DNA from: Deinococcus arcticus
GTDB lineage: Bacteria; Deinococcota; Deinococci; Deinococcales; Deinococcaceae
Length of the DNA stretch: 64,000 bases
Assembly (NCBI RefSeq): GCF_003028415.1
Contig: NZ_PYSV01000001.1
Coordinates: 372,001 to 436,000 of the forward strand
Direction of reading: 5' to 3'
In this document: positions 23,102 to 32,660 of the stretch, in pieces
How the letters are laid out: each line of letters opens with the position of its first letter
Numbering within the stretch: position 1 is the first letter of the stretch
Position numbers and translations under genes: made by a program
The notes under the pieces: generated by a model
The model's database searches: none
What the model was told of the DNA's origin: nothing
What the model saw: only the letters and a program-made list of their open reading frames with translations

Positions 23102-23107
23102 TATGCT
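23102..23107 (+). promoter_or_regulatory. -10 box, leaderless promoter of the histidine phosphatase gene
   Basis: TATGCT, seven bases before the ATG at 23115. It is divergent from the uvrC promoter about 55 bases away. Confidence 0.55.
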
Positions 23108-23114
23108 GCCTGCC

Positions 23115-23696
23115 ATGAAGCTGTGGCTTATTCGACATGGTCAGACGGCCGGCAACGTGGCCGGCATCCTGCGCGGCGCCACCAGCGCGGGCGATGAACT
23201 CAGCGAGCAAGGCCACGCCCAGGCGCAGGCCCTGGCCGCGCAGCTGGCCGCCGCTGATCCCCGCCCACAGGCGGTGTACGCCAGCACCTATCGCCGCGCC
23301 CAGCAGACGGCCGAGCCCCTGGCCCGCGCCCTGGGGCTGACCGTGCAGGTGGTGCCCGATGTTCAGGAGGTGGACTGCGGCGACTGGGCCGGCCGCCCCT
23401 ACCGCGACCTGAAAACGGCCCCCGGGGACCTGCGCCTGCCTGGCGGCGGCCTGGGCTTCCGGGGCGGGGAGAGCTTCGAGCAGATCGCCGCGCGCTTCGT
23501 GCAGGCTCTGGAGGAACTGCCCACCAGTCAGCCCGCCGCCCTGGTTTCACATGGCGGCATCCTGCGTATCGGTCTGGCCGCCCTGCTGGGCCGGGACATT
23601 GAGCAGGTCTGGCGGAGCGGTGAGCTGGTGCTGGGCAACACCGAATTTGTGATCCTGAACAGAAGTGCCAATGGGTGGACGCTCGGGAAGCACTAA
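23115..23696 (+). CDS. Histidine phosphatase superfamily protein (phosphoglycerate mutase-like)
   Basis: A 193-residue branch-1 histidine phosphatase. [10 protein letters not shown] at residues 4-13 carries the phospho-accepting His, [16 protein letters not shown] the second Arg, and [11 protein letters not shown] the second catalytic His. The length and lack of the mutase insert favour a broad phosphatase (cobalamin-, sugar- or nucleotide-phosphate) over a true mutase. Monocistronic, divergent from uvrC; its stop codon touches repeat R copy 3. Confidence 0.85.
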   Translation: MKLWLIRHGQTAGNVAGILRGATSAGDELSEQGHAQAQALAAQLAAADPRPQAVYASTYRRAQQTAEPLARALGLTVQVVPDVQEVDCGDWAGRPYRDLKTAPGDLRLPGGGLGFRGGESFEQIAARFVQALEELPTSQPAALVSHGGILRIGLAALLGRDIEQVWRSGELVLGNTEFVILNRSANGWTLGKH

Positions 23697-23746
23697 TGAA
23701 ACGAAAAATTCACGATCTGATACAATCGTGATACTTTTCACTTACG
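23695..23746. repeat. Palindromic intergenic repeat R, copy 3
   Basis: ATGAAACG, TTCACGAT ... ATCGTGAT, CTTTTCACTTA. It starts at the stop codon of the phosphatase gene and separates it from the convergent oxidoreductase gene. Confidence 0.8.
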
Positions 23747-23769
23747 AATAGATTCCCCCAACATTTACC

Positions 23770-24987
23770 TCACACTCCAGTCGAAAGTTCCACCACCCGG
23801 CCCTCCAACCGCGCCCGCTCGGCAGCAAAGGCGAGGCGGTGGGCGTCCACAGACTGCGCCAGTGGCGTCGGGGGAGAGGCGGCCCCACGCAAAAAGGCCA
23901 GCCACGTCGCCACCAGCCCCAGATCGCCGCCGCCGTGGGTGCCGGCCGTGTCCACCACCCAGCGGGTGAGCGCACCGCTGCGAAAGTCGTGAAGTTCCAG
24001 CTCGCCGCGTTCCATCTGGCCGCGCAGTTCGCCGTGGGTGCCCAGCAGCTTCAGGGTGCGCGTGTTGTTGTGGGTAAACGCGCTCACCGTGAGCTGCGCG
24101 GTCACGCCGCCCCCAAACAGCACGGTCACGGCTTGGTGGTCCGGCTGGGTGTTGTGGCCCAGGTACACGCATTCGCCGTAGGGCCCCTGCGCCAGCGCTT
24201 CCTCCAGCGTCTGCCCGCCAGCCGTGAGCACCGTCACCGGCCAGGCGTGCGGATCGCGGCCCCGGTAGATGGTCCGCGCGTCCGACGGGCAGCCCACCAC
24301 CGGGCACACCACGCAGCGCGCGGCGGCCCCCGGCGGCGCTTCCCCGGGGCGGAAGTGGTGCAGCCCACCCTCACTGCTCACCCGCAGTGGCGGCGCCCCG
24401 GCAAAGGCGCGCAGCAGGTCCAGGTCATGGCTGCTCTTGGCCAGCAGGAAGGGTGCGGCGGGCGGCGACGCGCGCCAGTTGCCCCGCACATAGGAATGGG
24501 CGTAATGCCAGTGCGCCACGTTCTCGGCATGCTGAATGCCCACCAGCCGCCCCAGGGCCCCCCCGTCCAGCACCCCCTGCACCGCCTGAAAAAACGGCGT
24601 GGCCCGCAGCACATGGCACACCGTGACCCGCCCCGTCGAGGCCGCCTCGGCACGGAGCAGCAGCTCCAATTCGTGTTCGTGCAGGCAGACCGGCTTTTCC
24701 AGCAGCACGTCGTAGCCCAGGGCCAGTGCCTGCAGACAGGGCGCCACATGCGCGTCGTCGGGGGTGGCGATCACCACCGCGTCGGCCACCCGGCCCAGGG
24801 CAAAGAAGGCGTCCCAGTGGGCGAACTGCGCCGCCGGGGGTACGCCATGCCGCGCGGCCACCTCGGCCAGGCGGGCGGCGCGCGGCTCGACCAGATGGGT
24901 GATCACGGCGCCGCCTGCCTGAAGGAGTCGGCCGTAGACGTCGGCCCCCCGGTTGCCGCAGCCCAGCAGGGCAACGCGGGGGCTCAC
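23770..24987 (-). CDS. Gfo/Idh/MocA-family oxidoreductase
   Basis: A 405-residue NAD(P)-dependent sugar-type dehydrogenase. The Rossmann motif ALLGCGNRGADVYG is at residues 5-18, and EKPVCLHEHE carries the catalytic Lys of the EKP motif. An unusual Cys set, CVVCPVVGC, lies at about residue 225-233. GTG at 24987 overlaps the stop of the upstream gene as GTGA, so translation is coupled. It is last in the six-gene run with murein-peptide enzymes, suggesting a cell-wall sugar substrate, but that is context only. Confidence 0.85.
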   Translation of the reverse strand: MSPRVALLGCGNRGADVYGRLLQAGGAVITHLVEPRAARLAEVAARHGVPPAAQFAHWDAFFALGRVADAVVIATPDDAHVAPCLQALALGYDVLLEKPVCLHEHELELLLRAEAASTGRVTVCHVLRATPFFQAVQGVLDGGALGRLVGIQHAENVAHWHYAHSYVRGNWRASPPAAPFLLAKSSHDLDLLRAFAGAPPLRVSSEGGLHHFRPGEAPPGAAARCVVCPVVGCPSDARTIYRGRDPHAWPVTVLTAGGQTLEEALAQGPYGECVYLGHNTQPDHQAVTVLFGGGVTAQLTVSAFTHNNTRTLKLLGTHGELRGQMERGELELHDFRSGALTRWVVDTAGTHGGGDLGLVATWLAFLRGAASPPTPLAQSVDAHRLAFAAERARLEGRVVELSTGV

Positions 24988-25320
24988 CCTTCACCCGCCA
25001 TGTCGAAGAACAGCGACTCGCCCTGCGCCCAGGCCCGCAGCCACGTTGAAAGGTCCGGCGTCTGCCACAGGAGGGCCTCTCCAGGTGCCTCGAAATCCTC
25101 CACGGCGTCCAGATCGCACAGCCCCACCCGCCCGGTGTCCAGGTCCAGCACCGAGTGCACGTCGCAGCCCCAGTACGCCAGCAGCAGCCACGACGCCGGC
25201 CAGCCCTCCTGGGTCAGCGCCCCGGTCTTGGCCCAGCCACTCCAGGCAAGCGTCACCCTCATCGGTGGGCCGCTCAGCCACCCGCGTCCTCAGCGCCGCC
25301 AGCAGTCCACGCTCGTTCAC
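24984..25320 (-). pseudogene. SMI1/KNR4-like small protein, frameshifted
   Basis: The N-terminal frame starts at GTG 25320, which overlaps the epimerase stop as GTGA; the C-terminal frame ends at 24984, overlapping the next start as GTGA. The frames differ by one base. Removing one base from the GGGG run near 25213-25216 gives about 111 residues: a helical N-terminus with RVAERPTDEGD, then GWPASWLLLAYWGCDVHSV and TPDLSTWLRAWAQGE, which resemble the SMI1/KNR4 fold by eye. The double stop-start overlap argues that both ends are real. Role unknown; many SMI1 proteins are immunity or chaperone-like. Confidence 0.6.
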
Positions 25321-26345
25321 CGCCGCTCCACGCCCCAGCCGGGGCCCACCGGGCGCGCCAGCTGCCCGGCCGTCCACTCCAGCCCTGCATACGGATCGTC
25401 GGCCAGCAGCAGGGCGCCGTCCAGATCGGCCCAGTCGCACGCGCCCGCCAGGGCCGCCGCCGCCGCGATGCCCAGGCTGCTTTCAATCATGCAGCCCATC
25501 ATCACCTGCAGGCCCGCCGCCCGCGCCAGCCGCAGGGCGCGCAGGGCCTGCAGCGGCCCGCCCAGCTTGGCCAGTTTCAGGTTCACGCCGTCAAAGGCCC
25601 GCGCCAGGGCCAGCACATCCCCCACATGGTGCAGGCTTTCATCCGCCACGATGGGCACCGCCGAGACCCCGCGCAGGGCCGCGTGCCCCTCCAGGTCGCC
25701 CGCCGCCAGGGGCTGCTCCACCAGTTCGGCGCGCGCCGCCGCGAGCACGTCCAGCATGCGCCGGGCCTGCGGGCGCGTCCAGGCGGCGTTGGCGTCCACC
25801 CGCAGGGCCACCCCGGGCGCTTCCCCCCGCAGGGCCTCCACAATCGCCTCGTCGTGGTCGGTGCCCAGCTTTACCTTCAGGGCCCTGTGCCCACGCGCCG
25901 CTGCCTCGCGGGCCTGCCGGCGCATGTCGTCCAGCGCGGCAATGCTGACGGTGTAGCTGCTTTCTGGCAACGGCAGCGGACTCAAGCCCAGCAGTTGCCA
26001 CGCCGGGCGGCCCACGGCCCGCGCGCACCAATCCACCGCCGCCATCTCCAGGGCGCACCGGGCGCTGGGGTGCCCCTGCGGCATCCGGGCCGCGAGGCGT
26101 GCGCCCAGGCCGTCCCAGTCCCAGGGGTCCTCCAGCGCCCCCGAGAGCAGGGGCAGCACGCCCTCCACCGTGGCGCGCGTCTCGCCGTAAAAGGCATTCG
26201 GGGCCGCCTCGCCCTGCCCCCGCACGCCGTCCTGCGTGAAGGTCACGAAGGTGCGCGGATACACGCTGTGGGTCCAGCGGGCAATGCCAAAGGGCTGCGC
26301 GGTGTGCAGCTCCAGCGTCTCCCAGCTCAGGCTCAAGGCGCCCAC
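25317..26345 (-). CDS. L-Ala-D/L-Glu dipeptide epimerase (enolase superfamily)
   Basis: A 342-residue enzyme of the muconate-lactonizing subgroup. The catalytic KxK is in HRALKVKLGTD, metal ligands are in LRVDANAAW, LVEQPL and IVADES, the second base Lys in VNLKLAKLGG, and the substrate-binding DxD-type end is LADDPYAG. Such enzymes epimerise L-Ala-D-Glu from murein to L-Ala-L-Glu for degradation. The adjacent NlpC/P60 and dipeptidase genes support this over chloromuconate chemistry. Start: GTG at 26345, or TTG at 26336, which would overlap the upstream stop as TTGA. Confidence 0.87.
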   Translation of the reverse strand: MGALSLSWETLELHTAQPFGIARWTHSVYPRTFVTFTQDGVRGQGEAAPNAFYGETRATVEGVLPLLSGALEDPWDWDGLGARLAARMPQGHPSARCALEMAAVDWCARAVGRPAWQLLGLSPLPLPESSYTVSIAALDDMRRQAREAAARGHRALKVKLGTDHDEAIVEALRGEAPGVALRVDANAAWTRPQARRMLDVLAAARAELVEQPLAAGDLEGHAALRGVSAVPIVADESLHHVGDVLALARAFDGVNLKLAKLGGPLQALRALRLARAAGLQVMMGCMIESSLGIAAAAALAGACDWADLDGALLLADDPYAGLEWTAGQLARPVGPGWGVERR

Positions 26346-27208
26346 CGCCCAAAGCCCTCCAGGCTCTGTTGCAGGCGCGTGCCGTACTCGCCCTCGCCCA
26401 GCGTCTCCACCGTCACCCGCATGTGCGTGGCGTTGGCGTGCACCATGCGCCGGTCGTCCAGCATCAGGCCCACGTGCCCGGGAAAGAAGGCGAGGTCGCC
26501 GCGCTGCGCCGTGTCGACGGCCTGCAGCGCCGCCTGCTGCTGATCAGCGTCGCGCGGCAGGGCCCGCCCGTGCGCCGCATACACCACCTGCGTGAGCCCC
26601 GAGCAGTCCAGGCCCCAGGCGCTGCGCCCGCCCCACACATACGGCGCGTCCAGAAAGCGCAGGGCGAGGTCCGCCACATCCCCCGGCACCGGGGCGAAGG
26701 CGGCCGCCTGCACCCAGGCGTCGGCGCCGCCGGCCAGGGTGACGGGCACCCAGCGGCGCCCGTTCTCCTCGACCACCTCACCGGCCCGCGTGCCCACCTG
26801 GGCCCCCAGCGCCAGTTCGCCCACCAGCGCGTGCCGGATGCCCGGCTCCGCGTAGGCGTGGGCGCGCAGGGCCGTGACCGGCAGCCGCTCCGCCCCGGGC
26901 GGCTGGGGCTGCAGGTCGCCCGCGCGCACCCAGCCCAGGTAGCTGTCGTGTGCAGTGCGCACCCGCGCCCAGCCCTCGCGGTTTTCCCACAGCAGGGCCA
27001 GGGGCTCGCCGGGCAGCGCCTCGGTCACCTGCTCGGCGCGGCCTTCGGGGTCACCGAGCAGGCTCAGTCGCCCGGGGCCCGCCCACTGCGGCCGGGTGCC
27101 CAGGTAGCGCCAGCCCTCGCCGGGCAGCTGGCCGCGCAGGGCGCTGTCGGCCACGCGGGCCGCCTCGTCGAAGGCGTGAATGCGGGGGTCCAGAACAAAG
27201 TCCGTCAC
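26333..27208 (-). CDS. NlpC/P60 peptidase with SH3-type domains (YkfC-like)
   Basis: A 291-residue cysteine peptidase. Two SH3-like domains (about 50-100 and 110-165, each with a W-V/A-R or GWVRAGDL-type strand) precede the catalytic domain. The latter has the nucleophile in WGLDCSGLTQ, the His in PGHVGLML and the third polar residue in VHANA. There is no signal peptide, so it acts in the cytoplasm, like B. subtilis YkfC, which cuts gamma-D-Glu-diamino acid bonds of murein peptides. YkfC also sits beside an Ala-Glu epimerase. TAGGCT seven bases before the GTG suggests its own leaderless promoter. Confidence 0.87.
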   Translation of the reverse strand: MTDFVLDPRIHAFDEAARVADSALRGQLPGEGWRYLGTRPQWAGPGRLSLLGDPEGRAEQVTEALPGEPLALLWENREGWARVRTAHDSYLGWVRAGDLQPQPPGAERLPVTALRAHAYAEPGIRHALVGELALGAQVGTRAGEVVEENGRRWVPVTLAGGADAWVQAAAFAPVPGDVADLALRFLDAPYVWGGRSAWGLDCSGLTQVVYAAHGRALPRDADQQQAALQAVDTAQRGDLAFFPGHVGLMLDDRRMVHANATHMRVTVETLGEGEYGTRLQQSLEGFGRWAP

Positions 27209-27215
27209 GCGCCCC

Positions 27216-27221
27216 AGCCTA
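27216..27221 (-). promoter_or_regulatory. -10 box, internal leaderless promoter of the NlpC/P60 gene
   Basis: TAGGCT on the minus strand, seven bases before the GTG at 27208, within the 38-base spacer after the dipeptidase gene. Confidence 0.45.
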
Positions 27222-27246
27222 CGCCGAACGGAGCCGCCACAGGCCC

Positions 27247-28239
27247 TCAGAGCCGCGTGGTCAGCCAGCGCGCCCAGTTGCCGCCGGCCACGCCGGCGCG
27301 CGCTGTGGGGGGCAAGTCGTCCAGCAGCCCCCAGATGTCGCGGTGGCGCGTAACGCCGGCCGGCGCCTTTTCCGCTCCAAAGCCCCCATCCAGATCGCTG
27401 CCCAGGGCCACATGATGCCAGCCCACCAGCCCGGCGTAATGGCGGGCATGGTCGGCCAGTTCGCTCAGCGGCACCCGGTCCAGGCGGCCTTCGGGCAGCG
27501 GGCGAATAAAGCGGTTCAGGAACACCAGCCCGATCACGCCGCCCGCCTGCGCCACCGCGCGCGCCATCTCGTCACTCAGGTGGCGGTTGCCCGGCACCAG
27601 CGCGCGGGCATTGGCGTGCGAGGCGATCATGGAGACCCCCAGTTCCGCCGCGTCCCAGAAGGCCGCGTCGTCCAGGTGCGAGGCGTCCAGCGTCAACCCC
27701 AACTCGCGCATGGCGCTCACCAGTTCCCGCCCGGCGGGGGTCAGCGGGCCCGGCGCGCCCGTGCCCCCGGCGTAGCGCGTGCGCCCCCAGGCCGGCCCGA
27801 TGAGGCGCACGCCCCGCGCCACCCAGAAGGGGAGATCATCCGCGTCCTGCACCGGGTCGGCCCCTTCCATCAGCAGCACCACCCCCAGCGGCGCGTCGGG
27901 GTTGGCCAGATGGGCGGCCACCTCGGCCCGGCTGGTCAGCAGCCGCACCAGCCCGGCGTCGGCCCAGCGGTGGTAGACCTCCAATTGGGCCAGAGCCTGC
28001 GCGCGCGCGCCCCCATGGTCCACGTACCCCTGCGGGCTGCCCGGCGTGCGCGGCAGGGCAAACAGTGTGCCCAGGCACACGCGCACCCCCGAGGCCCGCA
28101 ACTCCGGCAGCGTGACGGTCGCCGTCTGCCCGGCCACCGGGTCGCCGGCACGCAGCGCGGCCAGGTCCAGCGTCAGGTCGCGCCCGTCCAGGGCATTCAT
28201 GGCCAGGTCCAGGTGCCCGTCAATGCGCAGCGGCCTCAC
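27247..28239 (-). CDS. Membrane-dipeptidase family (M19) peptidase
   Basis: A 330-residue TIM-barrel zinc dipeptidase of the renal dipeptidase type. Metal ligands are visible as DGHLDLA at residues 7-13, LLMEGAD with the bridging Glu, DASHLDD and IASHANA with the two His. Members cleave dipeptides, including D-amino-acid-containing ones. The start is GTG 28239, overlapping the HAD stop as GTGA. In this operon it is well placed to split L-Ala-L-Glu made by the epimerase. Confidence 0.9.
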   Translation of the reverse strand: MRPLRIDGHLDLAMNALDGRDLTLDLAALRAGDPVAGQTATVTLPELRASGVRVCLGTLFALPRTPGSPQGYVDHGGARAQALAQLEVYHRWADAGLVRLLTSRAEVAAHLANPDAPLGVVLLMEGADPVQDADDLPFWVARGVRLIGPAWGRTRYAGGTGAPGPLTPAGRELVSAMRELGLTLDASHLDDAAFWDAAELGVSMIASHANARALVPGNRHLSDEMARAVAQAGGVIGLVFLNRFIRPLPEGRLDRVPLSELADHARHYAGLVGWHHVALGSDLDGGFGAEKAPAGVTRHRDIWGLLDDLPPTARAGVAGGNWARWLTTRL

Positions 28240-28922
28240 CGCGCGCGGGGCGGCCCCGGCACCCGGTCCAGCACCGCCCGCAGGTCGTGGATGGCGCCGC
28301 GTACCTCGCCGCGCAGGTCAATCTGCACCGCCTGCATTCCCAGGGCCTGGGCGGCGGCCACGTTCTCGGCCTTGTCATCCACAAACAGCACCTCGGCGGG
28401 CGCCACCCCCAGGGCCCCGGCGGCGTGCAGGTAGGCGCCGGCATCGGGCTTGTGCACCCCCACCACGCAGGTGGCCACCGCCACATCCACCAGATCGTCC
28501 AGGCCCACCGCCCTCAGCGTGCGGTCAATGCTGGGCAGGGTGTTGCTCAGCACGCCCACCTTCAGGCCCCGGGCGCGCAGTTCCAGCAGGACCTCGCGGG
28601 CGTGCGGCACCGGCTTCATGTAGACCTCGTAGGGATAGGTGGCCATCAGCTGCGCAGCGGCCTCGGGCGGCAGGCCCAGGCGCCCGGTCAGCTCGGTGCC
28701 GTAGTCGGCCCAGAAGGCGTCTTCCTGCGCCTGCGAGCGCAGGTCCCACCACGTCAGGGCGCGCGCGCGCCACTGGTCGCGCAGGGCGTGCAGCGCCGCG
28801 TCTGGCCCAAGGCCAAAGGTCTGGGCAATCCAGGCGGCCGCCTCGCGGTACACGTCCGGGTCGGTGTAGGCAATCGTGTCGTCCCGGTCAAACAGCACCG
28901 CACGCAGGGTGGGCTCACTCAT
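28236..28922 (-). CDS. HAD-superfamily hydrolase (phosphatase-like)
   Basis: A 228-residue HAD phosphatase with a helical cap. Motif I is [12 protein letters not shown] (nucleophile and acid/base Asp), motif [11 protein letters not shown], motif III the Lys of VHKPDAG, motif [11 protein letters not shown]. The cap resembles phosphoglycolate phosphatase types; substrate unknown. ATG 28922 is seven bases after TAGCAT, a leaderless arrangement; an ATG three codons upstream overlaps that box and is rejected. First gene of the overlapped run ending with the Gfo/Idh gene. Confidence 0.87.
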   Translation of the reverse strand: MSEPTLRAVLFDRDDTIAYTDPDVYREAAAWIAQTFGLGPDAALHALRDQWRARALTWWDLRSQAQEDAFWADYGTELTGRLGLPPEAAAQLMATYPYEVYMKPVPHAREVLLELRARGLKVGVLSNTLPSIDRTLRAVGLDDLVDVAVATCVVGVHKPDAGAYLHAAGALGVAPAEVLFVDDKAENVAAAQALGMQAVQIDLRGEVRGAIHDLRAVLDRVPGPPRAR

Positions 28923-28929
28923 GCTCCCC

Positions 28930-28935
28930 ATGCTA
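28930..28935 (-). promoter_or_regulatory. -10 box, leaderless promoter of the HAD-dipeptidase run
   Basis: TAGCAT on the minus strand, seven bases before the ATG at 28922. Confidence 0.5.
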
Positions 28936-29116
28936 GAGGCTGCGCGCCCCAGGTGCCCCGACCGCCCTGCCGGCCAGGACGCACCAGCGAAGGGGCATTT
29001 TCTGAAATTCGAGCAATCCCAGTCTCCGAAAGATTCATCATAAGCAATCTTGCCCTGCTGGGCTCAGGGATTCCACAGCTTCACGCAATCCTATTGCCAA
29101 ACTCCCCCCACTCCCT

Positions 29117-29122
29117 TACCCT
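29117..29122 (+). promoter_or_regulatory. -10 box, leaderless promoter of the aminotransferase gene
   Basis: TACCCT, seven bases before the ATG at 29130. Confidence 0.5.
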
Positions 29123-29129
29123 GGGGCGC

Positions 29130-30275
29130 ATGGCCGTTTCCCTGCCCGAGCACACCCTCCTGACGCCCGGCCCCACCCCGATTCACCCGGACGCGCTCGC
29201 GGCCCTGACCCGCCCCATGCTGGGCCACATGGACCCGGAAGTCTTCGCCCTGAACCGGGAGATTCAGGCTGATCTGCGCGTCATGTACGGCGCGGCCCCC
29301 GACACTTTCACCGCCCTGCTGGCCGGCACCGGCAGTCTGGGCATGGAGGCGGGCTTTGCCAATCTGGTGGAACCGGGCGACGAGGTGCTGGTGTGCGTGA
29401 ACGGTTCGTTCGGCGCCCGCATGGCCGAGATGGCGACCCGCTACGGCGCCCGCGTGCGCGTGGTGCAGGCCCCACACGGCGAGCCCATTGAACCGGCGGC
29501 GGTGGCCGCGCAGCTGGACGGCGCGCGGCTGGTGGCGGTGGTGCACGGCGAAACCAGCACCGGTGTGCTGAACCCGGTGCCCGCCCTGGCGGCCCTGGTG
29601 CGGGGCAGCGGCGCCCTGCTGACGGTGGACGCGGTGACCACGGCCGGCATGGAACCCTTCTTCATGCAGGACTGGGGGGTGGACTACGCCTATACCGGCG
29701 CCCAGAAATGCCTGTCAGCCCCCCCCGGACTGGCCCCGGTGGCAATCAGTGCGCGGGCGTTCGAGTGCTTTGCGGCGCGGCGGACCCCCACGCCGCTGTG
29801 GTACTGCGACTTTGACGGCCTGCGCGACTACTGGGACCGCCAGAGCTACCACCACACCGTGCCGGTGAACCTGCATTACGCCCTGCACGCGGCCCTGCGC
29901 GCCGCCCTGGCCGAGGGGCTGCACGCCCGGCAGGCCCGCGCCGCGCAGATTGGCGGCGCGCTGCAGCGGGCCCTGGCGCCCCTGGGGTTTACGCCCTACG
30001 TGGCCCGCCCCGAAGCCCGCCTGCCCACCGTGCTGGCCCTGCGGCTGCCCCCCGGCTTTGACGACGCGGGTGTGCGCGGCCGCCTGCGCGAGCGCCACAT
30101 CAGCGTGACGGGCGGCCTGGGCCCCACCGCCGGCCAGATCTGGCGCCTGGGCCTGATGGGCGAGACGGCCCGCCCTGCACCGTACCTGACCCTGCTGCGC
30201 GCCCTGGAAGACCTGCTGGGCGAACGCGGTCTGGCCGAGCGCTTCCTGGACGCGCTGGCCCCTGTGCCGGCCTGA
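29130..30275 (+). CDS. Class V aminotransferase (alanine-glyoxylate / serine-glyoxylate type)
   Basis: A 381-residue PLP enzyme. The family opening [14 protein letters not shown] is at residues 10-23, with the phosphate-binding [20 protein letters not shown], the cofactor-stacking Asp in [10 protein letters not shown], and the PLP Lys in [13 protein letters not shown]. Related enzymes use glyoxylate with alanine, serine or purine-derived donors; context does not select. The ATG at 29130 was chosen for its -10 box and family N-terminus. It is divergent from the HAD gene and convergent with the next. Confidence 0.9.
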   Translation: MAVSLPEHTLLTPGPTPIHPDALAALTRPMLGHMDPEVFALNREIQADLRVMYGAAPDTFTALLAGTGSLGMEAGFANLVEPGDEVLVCVNGSFGARMAEMATRYGARVRVVQAPHGEPIEPAAVAAQLDGARLVAVVHGETSTGVLNPVPALAALVRGSGALLTVDAVTTAGMEPFFMQDWGVDYAYTGAQKCLSAPPGLAPVAISARAFECFAARRTPTPLWYCDFDGLRDYWDRQSYHHTVPVNLHYALHAALRAALAEGLHARQARAAQIGGALQRALAPLGFTPYVARPEARLPTVLALRLPPGFDDAGVRGRLRERHISVTGGLGPTAGQIWRLGLMGETARPAPYLTLLRALEDLLGERGLAERFLDALAPVPA

Positions 30276-30285
30276 GCCCAGAACA

Positions 30286-30317
30286 GCGCGGCGGACCTGT
30301 GTGTGGGTCCGCCGCGC
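30286..30317. terminator. Bidirectional terminator between aminotransferase and phosphoesterase genes
   Basis: GCGCGGCGGACC (30286-30297) and its complement (30306-30317) with an 8-base loop, between convergent genes. Confidence 0.75.
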
Positions 30318-30327
30318 CTGAACTTTC

Positions 30328-31032
30328 CTACCCCATCCGCCCGGTGCGAATCACGTCGGCAATCACCGGGGGCAGGTTCCAGGCCATGATGTCAAAGGCG
30401 CTGGAGGCAAAGTCATAGGTCACCTTGTGGAGCGATACCTTGGGCTTGCGGCCCACGCAGTCCACAATCGCCACGTCGGCGCCGGGTTCGTGGTTCAGCG
30501 TCAGGCCCACGCTGCCGGGGTCCACGAAAGTGGTGTCGCCCAGCACGCGCACAAACGGCACATGTGAGCCGCCCACCACGATCACGCGCGCACCCAGCGA
30601 ATCAGCCAGTGCTTCCAGTTCGCGCTCGGGGGCCATCAGATCCAGGCGCTGGTCCGGGGCGTGCGGGCTGCCGTGAAAGAAGCGCACCCGGCCAATGGGC
30701 GTCGTGATGCGCCCGCCCGGCGGCAGACGGCGCAGAAAGTCCAGCTGCTCGGGGGTCAGGATTTTTTTCGTCCAGGTCAGCACCTGATCGGCCACGCCCT
30801 TGCGGTCGTTGCGGTCCCCCAGGTCAATGGCCACGCGCATGTCGCTGGAGCCCAGAGCGGTGATCCAGCCCTCACGCCGCACAAAGTCAATGACCGGCCC
30901 CGGGCTGGCGCCGTAGCCCACGAGGTCGCCCACCACAATCACCTGATTGACAATGTTCTCGCTCAGGAAGCGTTTCACCGCCGTCAGGGCGTGAATGTTG
31001 CCGTGTATGTCACTGATAAAGGCCACTCGCAA
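30328..31032 (-). CDS. Metallophosphoesterase (YfcE/MJ0936-like) with altered motif
   Basis: A 234-residue calcineurin-like phosphoesterase. ISDIHGN at residues 6-12 and VVGDLVGYG supply the first metal ligands, FFHGSPH a further His. The usual GNHD block reads GSSDMRV, so the metal-bridging Asn and catalytic His are replaced; the last block is GGSHVPF rather than GHTH. Single-domain members hydrolyse phosphodiesters or nucleotides. Altered residues may change or lower activity. TTG 31032 is taken as start with a GTG two codons on as alternative. Confidence 0.82.
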   Translation of the reverse strand: MRVAFISDIHGNIHALTAVKRFLSENIVNQVIVVGDLVGYGASPGPVIDFVRREGWITALGSSDMRVAIDLGDRNDRKGVADQVLTWTKKILTPEQLDFLRRLPPGGRITTPIGRVRFFHGSPHAPDQRLDLMAPERELEALADSLGARVIVVGGSHVPFVRVLGDTTFVDPGSVGLTLNHEPGADVAIVDCVGRKPKVSLHKVTYDFASSAFDIMAWNLPPVIADVIRTGRMG

Positions 31033-31147
31033 GGTGCACCTATCCTAGAACATTCCGCCCTCTGTGGGTGCGCACCCACGGGGGGCCCCGGTCACTGCCC
31101 TGCCCTTCGCCGCTGGGGGCACAGGAAGCGGGCCCCGGGCGCGGCTC

Positions 31148-31153
31148 TATCAT
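31148..31153 (+). promoter_or_regulatory. -10 box, leaderless promoter of lnt
   Basis: TATCAT, seven bases before the ATG at 31161. Confidence 0.5.
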
Positions 31154-31160
31154 GGCTTCC

Positions 31161-32660
31161 ATGCCTGTTCCCGTCACCGCCCTGCTGCTGGGCCTGGCCC
31201 TGGGCGCCTGCGGTCTGCCGCTGCCCTGGAGTGTGCTGAGCGCCCTGCCTCTGGCCGCCATCCTGGTGTTCACCGCCCGCGCTCAGAGCCCCCGGCAGGC
31301 GGCCGGGCGCCTGTTCTGGGCGGGATTTGGGTACATGGGGCTGCATCTGTGGTGGCTGGGGGCCTTTCTGGTGGACCTGTTCCGGGGCTTCGTGCCCATG
31401 GGTGCCCTGGCCGGGCTGCTGTTTGCCCTCCAGGGCGCCTTCCTGGGGGCTATGGCCCTGCTCGCCACCCGCCTGACGCCTTCAGCCACCGGGCGGGTCT
31501 GGACCCTGGCGGGCGGCTGGGTGCTGCTGGAATGGCTGCGCATGCTGGGGCCTCTGGCCTTTCCCTGGCCGACCCTGGGGTACACGCTGCTGCCCACGCC
31601 AGCGATTCAGGTGGCGGACCTGGGCGGGGTGCTGCTGGGCAGCGTGCTCGTGGCCTTGAGTGCGGCGGCCCTGGCCCACGGGTGGCTGGAGCGGTGGGGA
31701 AGAGGCTGGCTGCGTCCGGCACTGCTGGCCGCCCTGGCCTGGGGCGGGGCCCTGGGCTACGGCCTGACCCGCGTGCCCGGCGAGGGTCCTGAGCAGCCCA
31801 TGCGGGTGCTGCGGGTGACCATCAACGGCTTTGACCGGGCAGCGGGCACGCTGCCGGCGGACACCCTGTTTGGGCTGTTCCGTGAGCCCAGTCTGAAGCG
31901 TCCCCCCGGCAGCGTGGTGGTCTGGAGCGAGGGGGCCATTGAGCTGCCGGGGGGCCCAGCGCCCGCCCCCGGCCTGCCAGTCCCGAACTTTCCCGGGCCC
32001 GGCATCAGCGGCATTGGGGGCACCGAATTTATTCCCACCTCCAATGGGGGCCTCACGGCGCGCCGCTTCAATCAGGTCACCAGCCTCAACGCCCAGGGGC
32101 AGGTTCAGAGCGCCAACGCCAAGGCGCGCCCGGTGCCGTTTGGAGAAACCCGGCCCTTCGACGCCGTGCTCTCGCCCCTCTATGGCCTGCTGGAGCGGGT
32201 GCTGGGCCTGAGCCTGGGTGATATTCAGCCCGCCCAGACCCTGGTGCCCCTCACGCTGAACGGGGTTCAGTACGGCACCTATGTCTGCTACGACAGCGTG
32301 TTTCCCTGGGTGGCGCGCACGCTGGCCAGTCAGGGCGCGCAGCTGCTGGTCAACCCCAGCAACGACGGCTGGTACAAGGGCTGGGGTGTGGAGCAGCATT
32401 TCCAGATGGGCCGGGTACGCGCCATCGAAACCCGGCGCTGGCTGGTGCGCAGCGTGAACCTGGGTGTGGCTGGCAGCGTGAACGATCTGGGCCAGCCGGT
32501 GCAGACGGTGGACACAGGCGACAGCGTACAGGTGCTTGATGTGCGCCCCAGGCTGCTGAGCGGGACCACGGTGTTTGTGCGTGTGGGCGACGGCCCGGCC
32601 CTGGCGCTGGCGCTTCTAATGCTGCTGTATGGCTGGCAGCGGCGGGCGCGGTGGCTTTAG
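31161..32660 (+). CDS. lnt: Apolipoprotein N-acyltransferase
   Basis: A 499-residue integral membrane enzyme that adds the third acyl chain to lipoproteins. About six N-terminal hydrophobic helices precede a periplasmic nitrilase-like domain with the Glu-Lys-Cys triad: Glu257 (WSEGAIE), Lys321 ([11 protein letters not shown]) and Cys376 (YVCYDSVFP). The spacing matches E. coli (267, 335, 387). A final C-terminal helix is present. The start at 31161 follows a -10 box by seven bases; an upstream in-frame extension lacks similarity. It overlaps the convergent recombinase gene by four bases. Confidence 0.92.
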   Translation: MPVPVTALLLGLALGACGLPLPWSVLSALPLAAILVFTARAQSPRQAAGRLFWAGFGYMGLHLWWLGAFLVDLFRGFVPMGALAGLLFALQGAFLGAMALLATRLTPSATGRVWTLAGGWVLLEWLRMLGPLAFPWPTLGYTLLPTPAIQVADLGGVLLGSVLVALSAAALAHGWLERWGRGWLRPALLAALAWGGALGYGLTRVPGEGPEQPMRVLRVTINGFDRAAGTLPADTLFGLFREPSLKRPPGSVVVWSEGAIELPGGPAPAPGLPVPNFPGPGISGIGGTEFIPTSNGGLTARRFNQVTSLNAQGQVQSANAKARPVPFGETRPFDAVLSPLYGLLERVLGLSLGDIQPAQTLVPLTLNGVQYGTYVCYDSVFPWVARTLASQGAQLLVNPSNDGWYKGWGVEQHFQMGRVRAIETRRWLVRSVNLGVAGSVNDLGQPVQTVDTGDSVQVLDVRPRLLSGTTVFVRVGDGPALALALLMLLYGWQRRARWL

